Positions 41,411 to 50,019 are shown, counted from the first letter of the stretch. The stretch is DNA of 64,000 bases from Streptomyces sp. HUAS MG91 (GCF_040529335.1 NZ_CP159534.1:1922001-1986000), one strand, 5' to 3'. Made by a program: numbers and translations. Notes: generated by a model from the letters alone, not told the origin.

Positions 41411-42202
41411 TTACCGGTGGGATGCAAGGGCTTTTCCCGCGCGTCCGGGATGGGGGCCCGGCAGCTCGTTGCCCAGGGGCGTGCGGTGCGGGGCGATCCG
41501 GCCGAGGTCGTCGACGGCGACGATCTGCTCGGTCCAGTCGGTGTCGTGCCCGGCACACGGCTGGGCGATCAGCAGCGCGGCCCCGCGGCGCGCGGCGGCG
41601 GCCGGGGCGAACGCGCAGCCCGCGCGCGCGGGCAGCACCCAGCGCAGGTCGCCGTCGGCGGTGCGGTAGGCGGCGATGCGGTGCGGGGTGACGACGGCGA
41701 GCATCCGGGCCGCCGGGTCGAGAGGCTGGAGGACCCCGGCGCCGCCGTGCGCGCCCGGGGTGCGCAGCCAGGGCGCGGCGTCCGGGGTCGCGCGGTGCCA
41801 ACGCACGGTGGCCGCGGCGCCGCGCTCGGTGTCGGTGACCAGGCCGTCGCTCCACAGCGCGAACGCGTGCCCGGCGGCGGGCAGCACGGCGAGCGCGCGG
41901 CGCCCCTCGCGCGTGTGGCGCCAGCGGGTGCCCTCGGCGTCGTACGCCTCGACGGCGCCGACGCTCGTGCGCAGGGCGGGCGCGCCGGGCCGGTCGCCCA
42001 CGCGCGCGAGGTGGTCGCCGAACGGGTGCGGGCGCGCGCCCTGGGCCGCGCCGATCAGCAGCAGCGCGAGCAGGACGGCGAGCGGCGGCAGGAGGGACGC
42101 GGCGCGGGGCCGCCGGGACGGGCGTCCCGGCGGGCGCACGGGGCGCGCCGCCGGCCGTGCGGGGCCCTGCCCTGCCGTCGCGTCGAGCGGCAGCACCGCC
42201 AT
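41411..42202 (-). CDS. Membrane-anchored PQQ-like beta-propeller protein, unknown function
   Basis: 263 residues. Pro/Arg-rich cytosolic N-terminus, one helix (LLPPLAVLLALLLIGAAQGA, residues ~37-56), then an external region with repeated WRHTREGRR, VRWHRATPD, LRWVLPARA-type strands that look like PQQ or quinoprotein-like blades. Two cysteines (GCAFAP, QPCAGH) may be paired. ATG at 42202. No catalytic residues apparent. The stop codon overlaps the probable promoter of the ABC-F gene. Confidence 0.65.
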   Translation of the reverse strand: MAVLPLDATAGQGPARPAARPVRPPGRPSRRPRAASLLPPLAVLLALLLIGAAQGARPHPFGDHLARVGDRPGAPALRTSVGAVEAYDAEGTRWRHTREGRRALAVLPAAGHAFALWSDGLVTDTERGAAATVRWHRATPDAAPWLRTPGAHGGAGVLQPLDPAARMLAVVTPHRIAAYRTADGDLRWVLPARAGCAFAPAAAARRGAALLIAQPCAGHDTDWTEQIVAVDDLGRIAPHRTPLGNELPGPHPGRAGKALASHR

Positions 42203-42404
42203 CGCACGCCCCCCTCATCTGTCACCACAGGCCACGAATCAGGCGCAGAGCGTAGCCGTGGCGGTGGGCGGGCGGGTCGGCGGACGGTGCCGACACGGCG
42301 TGCGCGGGCGCGCGCGTCCCCCGTTCGGCCGCCGGATCAGGGCCAGGCCAACCGCCACGTAACAGGATGAACAGGGTGGGTTCCGGCGAGAGGGCGGTAC
42401 GAGC

Positions 42405-43292
42405 ATGCAGTTCGACGACGACGCCAACCTGGACACGTCGGAGGTCCAGGACCAGCGGAGCAGCCGGGTGCCCGGCGGCCGGGCCACGATCGGCGGCGGT
42501 CTCGCCGGTCTGCTGGCGCTGATCCTTGGACTGTTCTTCGGCACCGACCAGTTCGGCCTCTCCTCGGACGGCTCCGGCACGCCCGCGACGTCCGTGTCGA
42601 GCGCGGCGCAGGTGCAGCAGCAGTGCCGTACGGGGTCGGACGCGAACAGCAAGGACGACTGCCGGATCGTCGCGGTGGTCAACAGCGTGCAGGACTTCTG
42701 GCGCCAGGAGTTCGCGCGCCGCAACGCCCGCTACAGCGGCGCCTCCACGGTCTTCTTCACCAACCGGGTGAGCACGGCGTGCGGCGCGGCCACCTCGGCG
42801 GTGGGCCCCTTCTACTGCCCCGGGGACCGCAAGGTCTATCTCGATCTCGGCTTCTTCGACGAGCTGCGCACCAAGTTCGGTTCGAGCGGCGGGCCGTTCG
42901 CGCAGGCGTACGTCGTGGCACACGAGTACGGCCACCACGTGCAGAACCTGATGGGCACGCTGTCGCGCTCGCAGGACGGCCGCACCGGGCAGAACAGCAA
43001 CGCCGTGAAGGTCGAGCTCCAGGCCGACTGCTACGCGGGCGTGTGGGCCCGGGGCGCGACGCGCACGCCCGACGAGTCGACCGGGCGCCCGCTGATCACC
43101 AGCCTGACGGACGCCGACATCCGGGACGGGCTGGACGCGGCCGCCGCGGTCGGCGACGACCGGATCCAGGAGCGCTACCAGGGCCGGGTGACCCCCGAGT
43201 CCTGGACCCACGGCTCGGCCCAGCAGCGCCAGCAGTGGTTCTACCAGGGCTACAAGACCGGTGACATGGGCCGCTGCAACACCTTCGGATAG
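42405..43292 (+). CDS. Neutral zinc metallopeptidase (YpfJ/KPN_02809 family)
   Basis: 295 residues. A short cytosolic N-terminus, one helix (IGGGLAGLLALILGLFFG, ~29-46), then an external domain with HEYGHH (173-178, HExxH zinc site) and the Glu ligand probably in VELQADCYAGVWA. The repeated FYCPGDRKVYLDLGFFDEL motif is characteristic. Four cysteines suggest disulfides outside the cell. The physiological substrate is unknown. ATG at 42405. Confidence 0.9.
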   Translation: MQFDDDANLDTSEVQDQRSSRVPGGRATIGGGLAGLLALILGLFFGTDQFGLSSDGSGTPATSVSSAAQVQQQCRTGSDANSKDDCRIVAVVNSVQDFWRQEFARRNARYSGASTVFFTNRVSTACGAATSAVGPFYCPGDRKVYLDLGFFDELRTKFGSSGGPFAQAYVVAHEYGHHVQNLMGTLSRSQDGRTGQNSNAVKVELQADCYAGVWARGATRTPDESTGRPLITSLTDADIRDGLDAAAAVGDDRIQERYQGRVTPESWTHGSAQQRQQWFYQGYKTGDMGRCNTFG

Positions 43293-43311
43293 GCCCGCGG
43301 GGCGTGGGCCG

Positions 43312-44697
43312 TCAGGCCCCGCCGGTGTGGACCTGGAAGGCGGCACGGCGCACGGCCTTCGCGAGCGCCGGGTCGGGGTGGGCGGCGGCGAGGGCGACGA
43401 GGACCTGCACGGTGCGGGGGTGGCCGACGGCGCGGACCTCCGCGATCAGCGCGGGCACGGTCGGCTGCACGGCGGACTCCAAGTGGCGCACGAGGAGCGG
43501 GGCCTCACCGTGGTCGGCGACGGCCGCGGCGGTGTCGACCCACAGCCAGGTGGCCTCCTCGCGGGTGAGCACCGTGTGCACGTCCTCGGGGTCCGCGCCC
43601 TCCGCCTCGGCGAGCCAGAGCAGGGCGTAGGGGCGCAGGCCCGGCTCGTCGGCCGCGCGCCGCACCTCGGGCTCGGCCGGGCCGCCGACGACGCGCAGCG
43701 CCTCGAAGGCGAGGCCCCGCAGCAGGGCGTCCTCGCCGCGGGCCGCCTCGATCAGCTCGATGACGGCGGTGCCGACGTCGCGGGCGGCGAGCCAGGCTCG
43801 GTACTCGGAACGCGCGGCGTTGGGCCGCAGACGGGCGCAGCCGCGCAGCATGTCCTCGGCGCTGACCTCGATGTTGCCCGCCGGGGACTGGGCGGCGACG
43901 CAGATCTGCTCCAGCTTGACCCAGACCGCCCAGCTGCCGAGCGGGGTGAGGGTGGCCTGTCCGTCGGCGTAGGTGAGCGCGCCGACGGAGGCGAGGCCGT
44001 GCAGGGACCAGTCGAGCAGCGGGCGCAGCGGGGTGTCCTCGGGCGGCGTCGGCTCGGGCTGCGGTCCGAAGGGGATCTCGCAGCGCTCGGTGCGCAGTTC
44101 GGTGACCCGCTGGTCGAGGAGGTCCAGGAGCTGGGCCGCCGCGACGGGGCCCGCCATCAGCTGGAGGAAGGACAGCAACTGCGGGACGGCCTCGACCACT
44201 TCGGCGACCGCGGCGGGCTCCAGGGCGTCCGGCGCCGGATGGACCAGCGACCAGGCGTCGAACAGGGCGACCCAGCCGCGCAGTACGGCGGTGTCGTCCC
44301 GGTCCCAGGCGCGCAGCCGCCAGCCGGGGCGGGCGCTGTCGCCGTGCACCTCGACGAGGCCGGCGAGGCGGGCGGTGTCCCAGTCGGCGCGGACCCGCTC
44401 CACGCTCAGACCGAGGTCGTCGGCGGCGCGGCGCGCGGTGGCGTCGGAGAGGGTGCCCTTGCCGTCCCCGGCGGCGGTGTGGTTGCCGGGGCTGAGCGTG
44501 GCGTCCGCCCAGCGCGCCACGCGGACGGCGGCGGCCAGGCCCTCGCGCGCGGTGCGGGCGAGTTCGGCGGGGGGCGGGGTGCCCTCCGGGGGGCGCGGGG
44601 CGGGGCGGGCCACTCGGCGCGGGGCAGCGGGGGCCAGCGGCTGGCGGCGGGGGCGGACTAGTCGGAGCCTGGAGTCGCGCGGGGTACGGGACGTCAC
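43312..44697 (-). CDS. Uncharacterised protein with HEAT-like C-terminus
   Basis: 461 residues from the GTG at 44697. N-terminal ~60 residues are Arg/Pro-rich. A helical middle includes a possible winged-helix segment (GTLSDATARRAADDLGLSVERVRADWDTARLAGLVEV). The C-terminal ~150 residues show repeating helices (PEVRRAADEPGLRPYALLWLAEAEG, VVRHLESAVQPTVPALIAEVRAVGHPRTVQVLVALAAAHPDPALAKAVR) like HEAT/ARM. No family I can name. Convergent with the metallopeptidase gene 19 bases away. Confidence 0.7.
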   Translation of the reverse strand: MTSRTPRDSRLRLVRPRRQPLAPAAPRRVARPAPRPPEGTPPPAELARTAREGLAAAVRVARWADATLSPGNHTAAGDGKGTLSDATARRAADDLGLSVERVRADWDTARLAGLVEVHGDSARPGWRLRAWDRDDTAVLRGWVALFDAWSLVHPAPDALEPAAVAEVVEAVPQLLSFLQLMAGPVAAAQLLDLLDQRVTELRTERCEIPFGPQPEPTPPEDTPLRPLLDWSLHGLASVGALTYADGQATLTPLGSWAVWVKLEQICVAAQSPAGNIEVSAEDMLRGCARLRPNAARSEYRAWLAARDVGTAVIELIEAARGEDALLRGLAFEALRVVGGPAEPEVRRAADEPGLRPYALLWLAEAEGADPEDVHTVLTREEATWLWVDTAAAVADHGEAPLLVRHLESAVQPTVPALIAEVRAVGHPRTVQVLVALAAAHPDPALAKAVRRAAFQVHTGGA

Positions 44698-44799
44698 TGG
44701 AGCAGTCTCCAGGGTGACCCCGCGAATTCCCAAACGCGGCCCTGTGTTCGGCGCTCGCGCCGGGGTGCGGGACCCGCCGTCCGGGCCCCGCGCGGGCGT

Positions 44800-45927
44800 T
44801 CACATCAGCGGGGTCAGGAAGCGCCGCAGGGTCTCCTCGTACGTCGCCGGGTCCGCGTTCCACATGCCGTTGTGCGGGGCCTCGTCGACCGTGTGCAGGG
44901 AGACCAGGTCCGGGCGGCGGGCGGCCAGCCGGCGGGAGAGCGCCCAGGGCGCGACCTCGTCGTCGGGGCCGTGCACCACCAGGGTGGGGACCTTGAGCAG
45001 GCGCGGGTCGGCAGCCTCCGCGAGCCGGTCGCCGGTCAGGCCGGTGCGCCCTTGGGCGGCGCGCACCGCGAGCGGCAGCAGCGCGCCCGGGGTGCGGCGG
45101 GCGGCGGCGAGGGCGCGCAGGGTCGCCTCCCAGGACAGCACCGGGCTGTCCAGGACCAGGCCGGCGATGCGGTCGCGCAGCGCGGAGTGGGCGGCGGCGT
45201 GCAGGGCCATCGCGGCGCCGGTGGAGAAGCCGATGACGATGACGCGGCGGGCGCCGTAGCGCACGGCGTAGCGCAGGGCCGCGTCCAGGTCGCGCCACTC
45301 GGACTCGCCGAGGTGGTTCAGGCCGTCCGGGGAACGGGGCGCGCCGAGATCGCCGCGGTAGGCGAGGTCGAGGATCGGGAACTGCTGGCGGTGCAGGAAC
45401 TCCATGAGGTTCATGGGGTGTTCGCGGGTGGTGCCGAGGCCGTGCGCCGTGACGATCCAGGTGTCGCGGGCGCCGGGCACGAACCAGGCGGGCAGTGCGC
45501 CGAGTTCGCCCGGGATGTCGATGTCGGCGTGGTCGAGGCCGAGCGCGGCCTTGGGGTCGCCGATGTGCACCTGGGGCGTGAGCCAGGCCCGGACGCCGGG
45601 TTCGAGGGTGCCGTGGGTGACCCGCTCCAGGCGGCGCACGACCGTGTCCGCGGCGTGCGGGGCAGAGCCGACGACCGGTCCGACCACGGCGTGGAAGCCG
45701 TCGCCCGCGAGTCCGTAGGTGCCGGGGTACTGGGAGGCCAGGTCCCGGGTGAGGGTGATGTGTCCCGCGGCGATGGCGTGGACGGTGAGCCGGGGCTCGG
45801 TGGGCAGGGGGCGTCCTGCGGGCGCCTTGAGCGCGGCGTCGCTGGCCAGACGGCCGGCGGCGATGGCGGCGGCCGAGGCCCCGAGGACGGCGGTGACGGC
45901 AGCGGCCGTCGCTTTGGCGGTGCGCAC
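44800..45927 (-). CDS. Alpha/beta hydrolase with N-terminal membrane or signal helix
   Basis: 375 residues from the GTG at 45927. N-terminal helix ATAAAVTAVLGASAAAIAAGRLA, then a beta-rich region and an alpha/beta hydrolase domain: nucleophile elbow GFSTGAA (Ser), Asp in VVHGPDDEVAP, His in EAPHNGMW. Esterase/lipase type, probably outside the membrane. Alternative in-frame starts at 46029 and 46050 each have GAGGAGG four bases upstream, inside a tandem duplication, and would add 34 or 41 Arg/Pro-rich residues. I kept the start nearest the conserved region. Confidence 0.78.
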   Translation of the reverse strand: MRTAKATAAAVTAVLGASAAAIAAGRLASDAALKAPAGRPLPTEPRLTVHAIAAGHITLTRDLASQYPGTYGLAGDGFHAVVGPVVGSAPHAADTVVRRLERVTHGTLEPGVRAWLTPQVHIGDPKAALGLDHADIDIPGELGALPAWFVPGARDTWIVTAHGLGTTREHPMNLMEFLHRQQFPILDLAYRGDLGAPRSPDGLNHLGESEWRDLDAALRYAVRYGARRVIVIGFSTGAAMALHAAAHSALRDRIAGLVLDSPVLSWEATLRALAAARRTPGALLPLAVRAAQGRTGLTGDRLAEAADPRLLKVPTLVVHGPDDEVAPWALSRRLAARRPDLVSLHTVDEAPHNGMWNADPATYEETLRRFLTPLM

Positions 45928-46019
45928 CCGTCCAGTGTCGGGGCCCGGGCGCGCCCGGGCCAGCGGGACGGAGGATGCGAGTGACGGGCGTACCGGGCGG
46001 GGCGGAAAGAGCGTACGGA

Positions 46020-46061
46020 TTCTTCTCACCGGGCCTCCTCTTCTTCTCACCGGGCCTCCTC
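46020..46061. repeat. Perfect 21-bp tandem duplication carrying RBS plus GTG
   Basis: 46020-46040 and 46041-46061 are identical. Read on the minus strand each copy contains GAGGAGGCCCGGTG, i.e. a Shine-Dalgarno and a GTG, and both GTGs (46029 and 46050) are in frame with the hydrolase at 44800-45927. Confidence 0.85.
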
Positions 46062-46140
46062 GCGTCGCCGGGGCTCCCCTACGAGTGCTCCGCGAGGCGC
46101 GACGTACGCCTCCCGCTGGGCGAGGGGTACCCGGCGGCGG

Positions 46141-46821
46141 TCAGCGCGGCGGGGCCGTCCGGCCGTATCCGGCGAGCCGCTGGGACGCCTCCGCCATCTG
46201 TGCCTCGCTCAGCAGTGAGGGGCGCAGCCCGGGGACGGAGTGGGCGGTGAGCCAGAGGCGGCACATCCATTCCAGCTGGGCGGTGCGGTCGTAGGCCTGG
46301 GAGAGGGAGTCCCCGTACGTGACGGTGCCGTGGTTCTGCAGGAGGCACGCGGTGCGTCCGGTCAGTGCATCGAGCATGTTCTCGGCCAACTCCTCGGTGC
46401 CGTAGGTCGCGTAGGGGGCGACCCGGACGGTGCCGCCGAGGGCTGCCGCCATGTAGTGGACGGGCGGGAGTTCCGGGACGAGCGTGGAGACGGCTGTCGC
46501 GTGCACCGCGTGGGTGTGCACGACAGCCCGCGCGGTGGTGTTCCGGTAGAGCGCGAGGTGCATGGGGAGTTCGCTGGTCGGGGCGAGGGTTCCGGCGCGC
46601 GGGGTGCCGTCGAGGCCGACGGCGACGAGGTCGTCCGGGCCGAGCCGGTCGTACGGGACCGCGCTCGGGGTGACGAGGATCAGCTCCTCGCCGCGGTCTC
46701 CGTCACGGACGCGTACGGAGACATTGCCGGAGGTGCCGACGACGAGTCCGTCGGCGACCGTTCTGCGGGCCGTCGCCACCAGCTCTTCCCAGGCCTGTCC
46801 GTGCTCTGTCGGATCCGTCAT
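46141..46821 (-). CDS. Class II aldolase/adducin family protein
   Basis: 226 residues. Zinc site His pair and core: TSGNVSVR, VTPSAVPYDRL, TSELPMHLALY, VVHTHAVHATAVS (HxH), and the third His in QNHGTVTYG. Similar to L-fuculose-phosphate or rhamnulose aldolases; the sugar is not predictable. ATG at 46821. Not obviously part of a sugar operon, so a general metabolite role (for example methylthioribulose or 5-deoxyribose breakdown) is also possible. Confidence 0.87.
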   Translation of the reverse strand: MTDPTEHGQAWEELVATARRTVADGLVVGTSGNVSVRVRDGDRGEELILVTPSAVPYDRLGPDDLVAVGLDGTPRAGTLAPTSELPMHLALYRNTTARAVVHTHAVHATAVSTLVPELPPVHYMAAALGGTVRVAPYATYGTEELAENMLDALTGRTACLLQNHGTVTYGDSLSQAYDRTAQLEWMCRLWLTAHSVPGLRPSLLSEAQMAEASQRLAGYGRTAPPR

Positions 46822-47000
46822 GGCGGCATCCTGCCAGCCGTGGCGGGCTCCGGACGGGTGCGGAACGGAGGAGTCCGGTAGCTCCGCCATGGGCATGTAT
46901 GACCCCATTGAGGGCGATTGGCTTGGGTTCGACGGGCACGTCAGGATCTTCCGGTAATCTCTGGGGGATTTGTCATGCACGTCGCCATTCGGGGGGAAAT

Positions 47001-47744
47001 ATGGCTCGTGACAGCAAACCGTCCCGTCGTCGCGCACTCCTGCTCGCGACGGTGACCGTCACCGCACTGACCATGGGGTCGACGGTCCTGGCGGAGCTGC
47101 CGGTCCAGGCGGCGACGAGGCCGAAGGGACACGACGTCTCGTCGCACCAGAAGAATGTCGACTGGTCGAAGACGAAGAGGAAGGGGGCCAGGTTCACCTA
47201 TGTGAAGGCGACCGAGTCCACGACCTACAAGAATCCGTACTTCTGGAAGCAGTACGACGGCGCCCGCAACGCCGGCATCATCCGGGGCGCCTACCATTTC
47301 GCGGTGCCCGACCAGTCCTCGGGCCGGACCCAGGCCGCGTACTTCGTGCGCAACGGCGGGGACTGGCGGGGGGACGGCTGGACACTGCCGCCCGCGCTCG
47401 ACATCGAGTTCAATCCGTACTCGAAGCACAAGTGCTACGGCATGAGCAAAGGCAAACTGGTCTCGTGGATCTCGTCGTTCAGCGCCGAGGTGCAGCGGCT
47501 GACCGGCCGGCACCCGGTGATCTACACGAACTACCACTGGTGGAAGACCTGCACCGGCAACAGCGGGGCCTTCTCCGTCGACCACGCCCTGTGGCTCGCG
47601 CGCTACGACGAGAGCGCGGGCTCACTGCCCAAGGGGTGGTCGTTCTGGACGTTCTGGCAGTACGACAACAGCGGCGGGCTGCCGGGTGACCAGAATCTCT
47701 TCAACGGGTCGATGGCCCAGCTGAGGAGGTTCGCCCTGGGCTAG
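47001..47744 (+). CDS. Secreted GH25 lysozyme-type muramidase
   Basis: 247 residues. Signal peptide SRRRALLLATVTVTALTMGS with cleavage around QAA (residue ~37). The GH25 barrel follows: GHDVSSHQKNVDWSKTKRKG, FTYVKATEST, GAYHFAVPD, and catalytic ALDIEF (Asp and Glu). Two Cys (KCYGMS, KTCTGN) may pair. Cleaves the beta-1,4 bond between MurNAc and GlcNAc, probably in cell-wall turnover. ATG at 47001 with GGGGGGA upstream; TAATCT at 46955-46960 is a good -10 candidate. No carbohydrate-binding module is seen. Confidence 0.92.
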   Translation: MARDSKPSRRRALLLATVTVTALTMGSTVLAELPVQAATRPKGHDVSSHQKNVDWSKTKRKGARFTYVKATESTTYKNPYFWKQYDGARNAGIIRGAYHFAVPDQSSGRTQAAYFVRNGGDWRGDGWTLPPALDIEFNPYSKHKCYGMSKGKLVSWISSFSAEVQRLTGRHPVIYTNYHWWKTCTGNSGAFSVDHALWLARYDESAGSLPKGWSFWTFWQYDNSGGLPGDQNLFNGSMAQLRRFALG

Positions 47745-47809
47745 CCGGAACAGGGACGAAAGTCCCACGGAACCCGGTATTCCGGGGCTCCGCGGGGTCT
47801 CTTCCCGGG

Positions 47810-47868
47810 CCGATCCGGAGTCGGTGTCACCACCACGCGCCAAGCGGAGTGGCAGCACTCCGGATCGG
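47810..47868. repeat. 12-bp inverted repeat between lysozyme and pit genes
   Basis: CCGATCCGGAGT (47810-47821) and ACTCCGGATCGG (47857-47868) are perfect inverted repeats around 35 bases. Could end the lysozyme transcript or be a factor site upstream of pit. Confidence 0.55.
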
Positions 47869-47889
47869 GTCACCGCAAGGCCCTTCCCA

Positions 47890-47911
47890 GTTCATCTTCC
47901 GTTCACCCGAC
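47890..47911 (+). promoter_or_regulatory. PHO box (two 11-bp units) upstream of pit
   Basis: GTTCATCTTCC (47890-47900) and GTTCACCCGAC (47901-47911) are adjacent direct repeats of the Streptomyces PhoP-binding unit, which starts GTTCA and repeats every 11 bases. They lie 48 bases before the pit start. pitH2 of S. coelicolor, the likely orthologue, is reported to be PhoP-dependent. Confidence 0.75.
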
Positions 47912-47958
47912 GTGCTTACGTTCGAACCGCCACTGACGTCCAACCGAAGCCTGGGTAA

Positions 47959-49236
47959 ATGGAACACATCACGCTGCTCCTTGCGATCGTGATCGTTACC
48001 GCGCTGGTTTTTGATTTCACCAACGGTTTCCACGACACCGCCAACGCGATGGCGACGACCATCTCGACCGGCGCTCTCAAGCCGAAGACGGCGGTGGCCA
48101 TGTCCGCCGTGCTCAACCTCGTCGGCGCGTTCCTCTCCGTAGAGGTCGCCAAGACCATCTCCGGCGGCATCATCAACGAGAACGGCCTCAGAACAGAGGT
48201 CATCTTCGCGGCGCTCGTGGGCGCCATCCTCTGGAATCTGCTGACCTGGCTGCTCGGGCTGCCGTCCAGCTCCTCGCACGCCCTGTTCGGCGGTCTCATC
48301 GGCGCCGCGGTCATGTCGATGGGCTGGTCCTCGGTCAACGGCGGCACCGTCGTCACCAAGGTGCTGCTGCCCGCGGTCGCCGCGCCGATCGTCGCCGGTC
48401 TCGCCGCGATGCTGGCCACGCGCCTGACCTACCGCATCAGCCGGAAGACCGACCAGAAGGCGACCGCCAAGGGCTACCGCGCCGGTCAGATCGCCTCGGC
48501 CGGGCTCGTCTCCCTCGCGCACGGCACGAACGACGCGCAGAAGACGATGGGCATCATCACCCTCGCCCTGATCACCGGCGGCGTCATCGCGCCCGACGCC
48601 GACCCGCCGCTGTGGGTCATCGTCTCGGCCGGTACGGCCATCGCGCTCGGCACGTACCTGGGCGGCTGGCGGATCATCCGCACCATGGGCAAGGGCCTCA
48701 CCGACCTCGCCCCGCAGCAGGGCTTCGCCGCGCAGACGTCCGCCGCGACGGCGATCCTCGCCTCCTCGCACATCGGCTTCTCGCTCTCCACCACCCAGGT
48801 CTGCTCCGGCGCCGTCATGGGCTCCGGCCTCGGCCGCAAGGGCGGTGTCGTCCGCTGGTCGACCGCGACCCGGATGTTCGTCGCGTGGGGTCTGACCCTG
48901 CCGGCCGCCGGTCTGGTGGGCGCGGGCGCCGAGTTCCTCACCAAGCAGGGTCCGTGGGGCGTCGGCCTCACCGCCGCGCTGCTCGTGGCCGGCTCGGGCG
49001 TCATCTGGAAGCTCTCGCGCCGCGACTCCATCGACCACACGAACGTCACCGCCGACGAGACCGGCTCCGCCGCCGCGCCGGCCGCCGAACCCGCGGGGGT
49101 CGTGACCACGGCCATCGCCGCGGTCACCCCGCCGCCCGTCGGCACCCTGATCACCGGGGAGTCCGAGGACGTGAAGGCGACCATCCCGGCTCCCGCGCCG
49201 GCCGACCCCGCGCGCCCCGCCGGCGCCACGCTGTAA
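47959..49236 (+). CDS. pitH2: Low-affinity inorganic phosphate transporter Pit (PitH2-like)
   Basis: 425 residues, about ten helices. Signature repeats DFTNGFHDTANAMATTISTGAL at the N-terminus and SLAHGTNDAQKTMGIITLAL in the second half, both typical of Pit (GANDVANA-like) proteins. Imports phosphate as a metal-phosphate complex with protons. The C-terminal ~70 residues are Ala/Pro-rich and cytosolic. ATG at 47959. A two-unit PHO box upstream implies PhoRP control, and the following 73-residue protein is probably co-transcribed (17-base gap). Confidence 0.93.
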   Translation: MEHITLLLAIVIVTALVFDFTNGFHDTANAMATTISTGALKPKTAVAMSAVLNLVGAFLSVEVAKTISGGIINENGLRTEVIFAALVGAILWNLLTWLLGLPSSSSHALFGGLIGAAVMSMGWSSVNGGTVVTKVLLPAVAAPIVAGLAAMLATRLTYRISRKTDQKATAKGYRAGQIASAGLVSLAHGTNDAQKTMGIITLALITGGVIAPDADPPLWVIVSAGTAIALGTYLGGWRIIRTMGKGLTDLAPQQGFAAQTSAATAILASSHIGFSLSTTQVCSGAVMGSGLGRKGGVVRWSTATRMFVAWGLTLPAAGLVGAGAEFLTKQGPWGVGLTAALLVAGSGVIWKLSRRDSIDHTNVTADETGSAAAPAAEPAGVVTTAIAAVTPPPVGTLITGESEDVKATIPAPAPADPARPAGATL

Positions 49237-49252
49237 GGAAGCAGGACCAACT

Positions 49253-49474
49253 ATGAAGATCGACTGGGCGGCCCTCGGGTCCGTGTTCGGCGTCAGCCTC
49301 GTGGTCACCGTGGCCCTGGTGGGCCTGTTCACCCTCGGCATCGTCGGGCTCTCCAAGAAGGAGTCGGCGGCGCAGCGGGGCGGGTCGGGGGCGCTTGTCA
49401 CCTCCGGTGCGTATGCGTGTTTTGCGGCGTGTGCGGCTGCTGTGGCGTACGGGATCTTTCTGATCGTGGCCTGA
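49253..49474 (+). CDS. Two-helix small membrane protein downstream of pit
   Basis: 73 residues: helix 1 ALGSVFGVSLVVTVALVGLFTLGIVGL, a charged loop KKESAAQRGGSG, helix 2 GAYACFAACAAAVAYGIFLIVA. No recognised domain. It starts 17 bases after the pit stop, with GGAAGCAGGA upstream, and consistently follows pit in Streptomyces as I remember it, so it may be a Pit accessory subunit. Confidence 0.78.
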   Translation: MKIDWAALGSVFGVSLVVTVALVGLFTLGIVGLSKKESAAQRGGSGALVTSGAYACFAACAAAVAYGIFLIVA

Positions 49475-49491
49475 GCCGCGGCTGTTCTTTC

Positions 49492-49524
49492 GGCGGGCCC
49501 GGACCTTGATGGTCCGGGCCCGCC
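49492..49524 (+). terminator. Terminator after the pit operon
   Basis: GGCGGGCCCGGACC (49492-49505) pairs perfectly with GGTCCGGGCCCGCC (49511-49524), loop TTGAT, 17 bases after the stop. Confidence 0.88.
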
Positions 49525-49574
49525 GTGTCTGTGTGTGCCGCGGCCTGTCGCGGGTCGGGTGCCGCTCTCGTCGT

Positions 49575-49720
49575 GGCTGGTCGCGCAGTTCCCCGCGCCC
49601 CTGTCGGGTCGTCGTTCGGCTGACGGCCGGTGGCCGCTTCTCGCGCAGTTCCTCGCGCCCCTGGGTCGTTCTCCGTCCGCGGGCCGGTGGCCGCTTCTCG
49701 CGCAGTTCCCCGCGCCCCTG
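49575..49720. repeat. Three near-tandem copies of the GCGCAGTTCC repeat
   Basis: The core CGCGCAGTTCCCCGCGCCCC appears (one base changed in the middle copy) at about 49582-49601, 49642-49661 and 49699-49718. The last two units, each starting GGTGGCCGCTTCT, are 57 bases apart. Similar copies lie at 52582, 56026 and 61106. The core can fold into GGGGCGCGG/CCGCGCCCC-type hairpins when copies are inverted. The region from 49525 to 49835 otherwise shows no gene. Confidence 0.85.
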
Positions 49721-49839
49721 AGGCAGGCGCTGACGCGCCGCCTCCCCCTTGAGGCTGCGCTCCGCGCGCAGCCCCGGGGACGCGGGGGCGTGTGGACCTG
49801 CCCACACTCTCTCGTCCCAGGTCAACAGCAAGTTGACGT

Positions 49840-49985
49840 GCCTTCGCGGAGCGTGGTGGACTTCCATCGCCATATACGGCAGCAGGTGAGGAAGCCGGTG
49901 CGAATCCGGCGCGGTCCCGCCACTGTGAGTCCTCGGTCGTCCGGGGACGAGCCAGGAACTCCCGCTGCCGGTCTCGTCGAACCAG
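49840..49985 (+). promoter_or_regulatory. Cobalamin riboswitch
   Basis: Conserved core: AAGCCGGTGCGAATCCGGCG, then GGTCCCGCCACTGTGA, then GAGCCAGGAACTC (the B12 box). CGGCAG (49877-49882) closes with CTGCCG (49965-49970). Ends are approximate. It precedes cobD by ~50-150 bases, so adenosylcobalamin should repress the cobD-cobQ transcript, probably by hiding the cobD start. Confidence 0.93.
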
Positions 49986-50019
49986 GGCGTGGACACCCTG
50001 AGTGAGGACAACTACCGCC

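Noticed and set aside
44698..44733. TTG start adding 12 residues to the HEAT-like protein
   Set aside because: No RBS; the GTG at 44697 is better placed.
47912..47935. tRNA T-arm-like GTTCGAACC upstream of pit
   Set aside because: No acceptor or anticodon stem can be drawn around it; it is part of the PHO-box promoter.
49575..49720. CRISPR-like array
   Set aside because: Only three imperfect copies with uneven spacing, and the same element occurs singly elsewhere; no cas genes.
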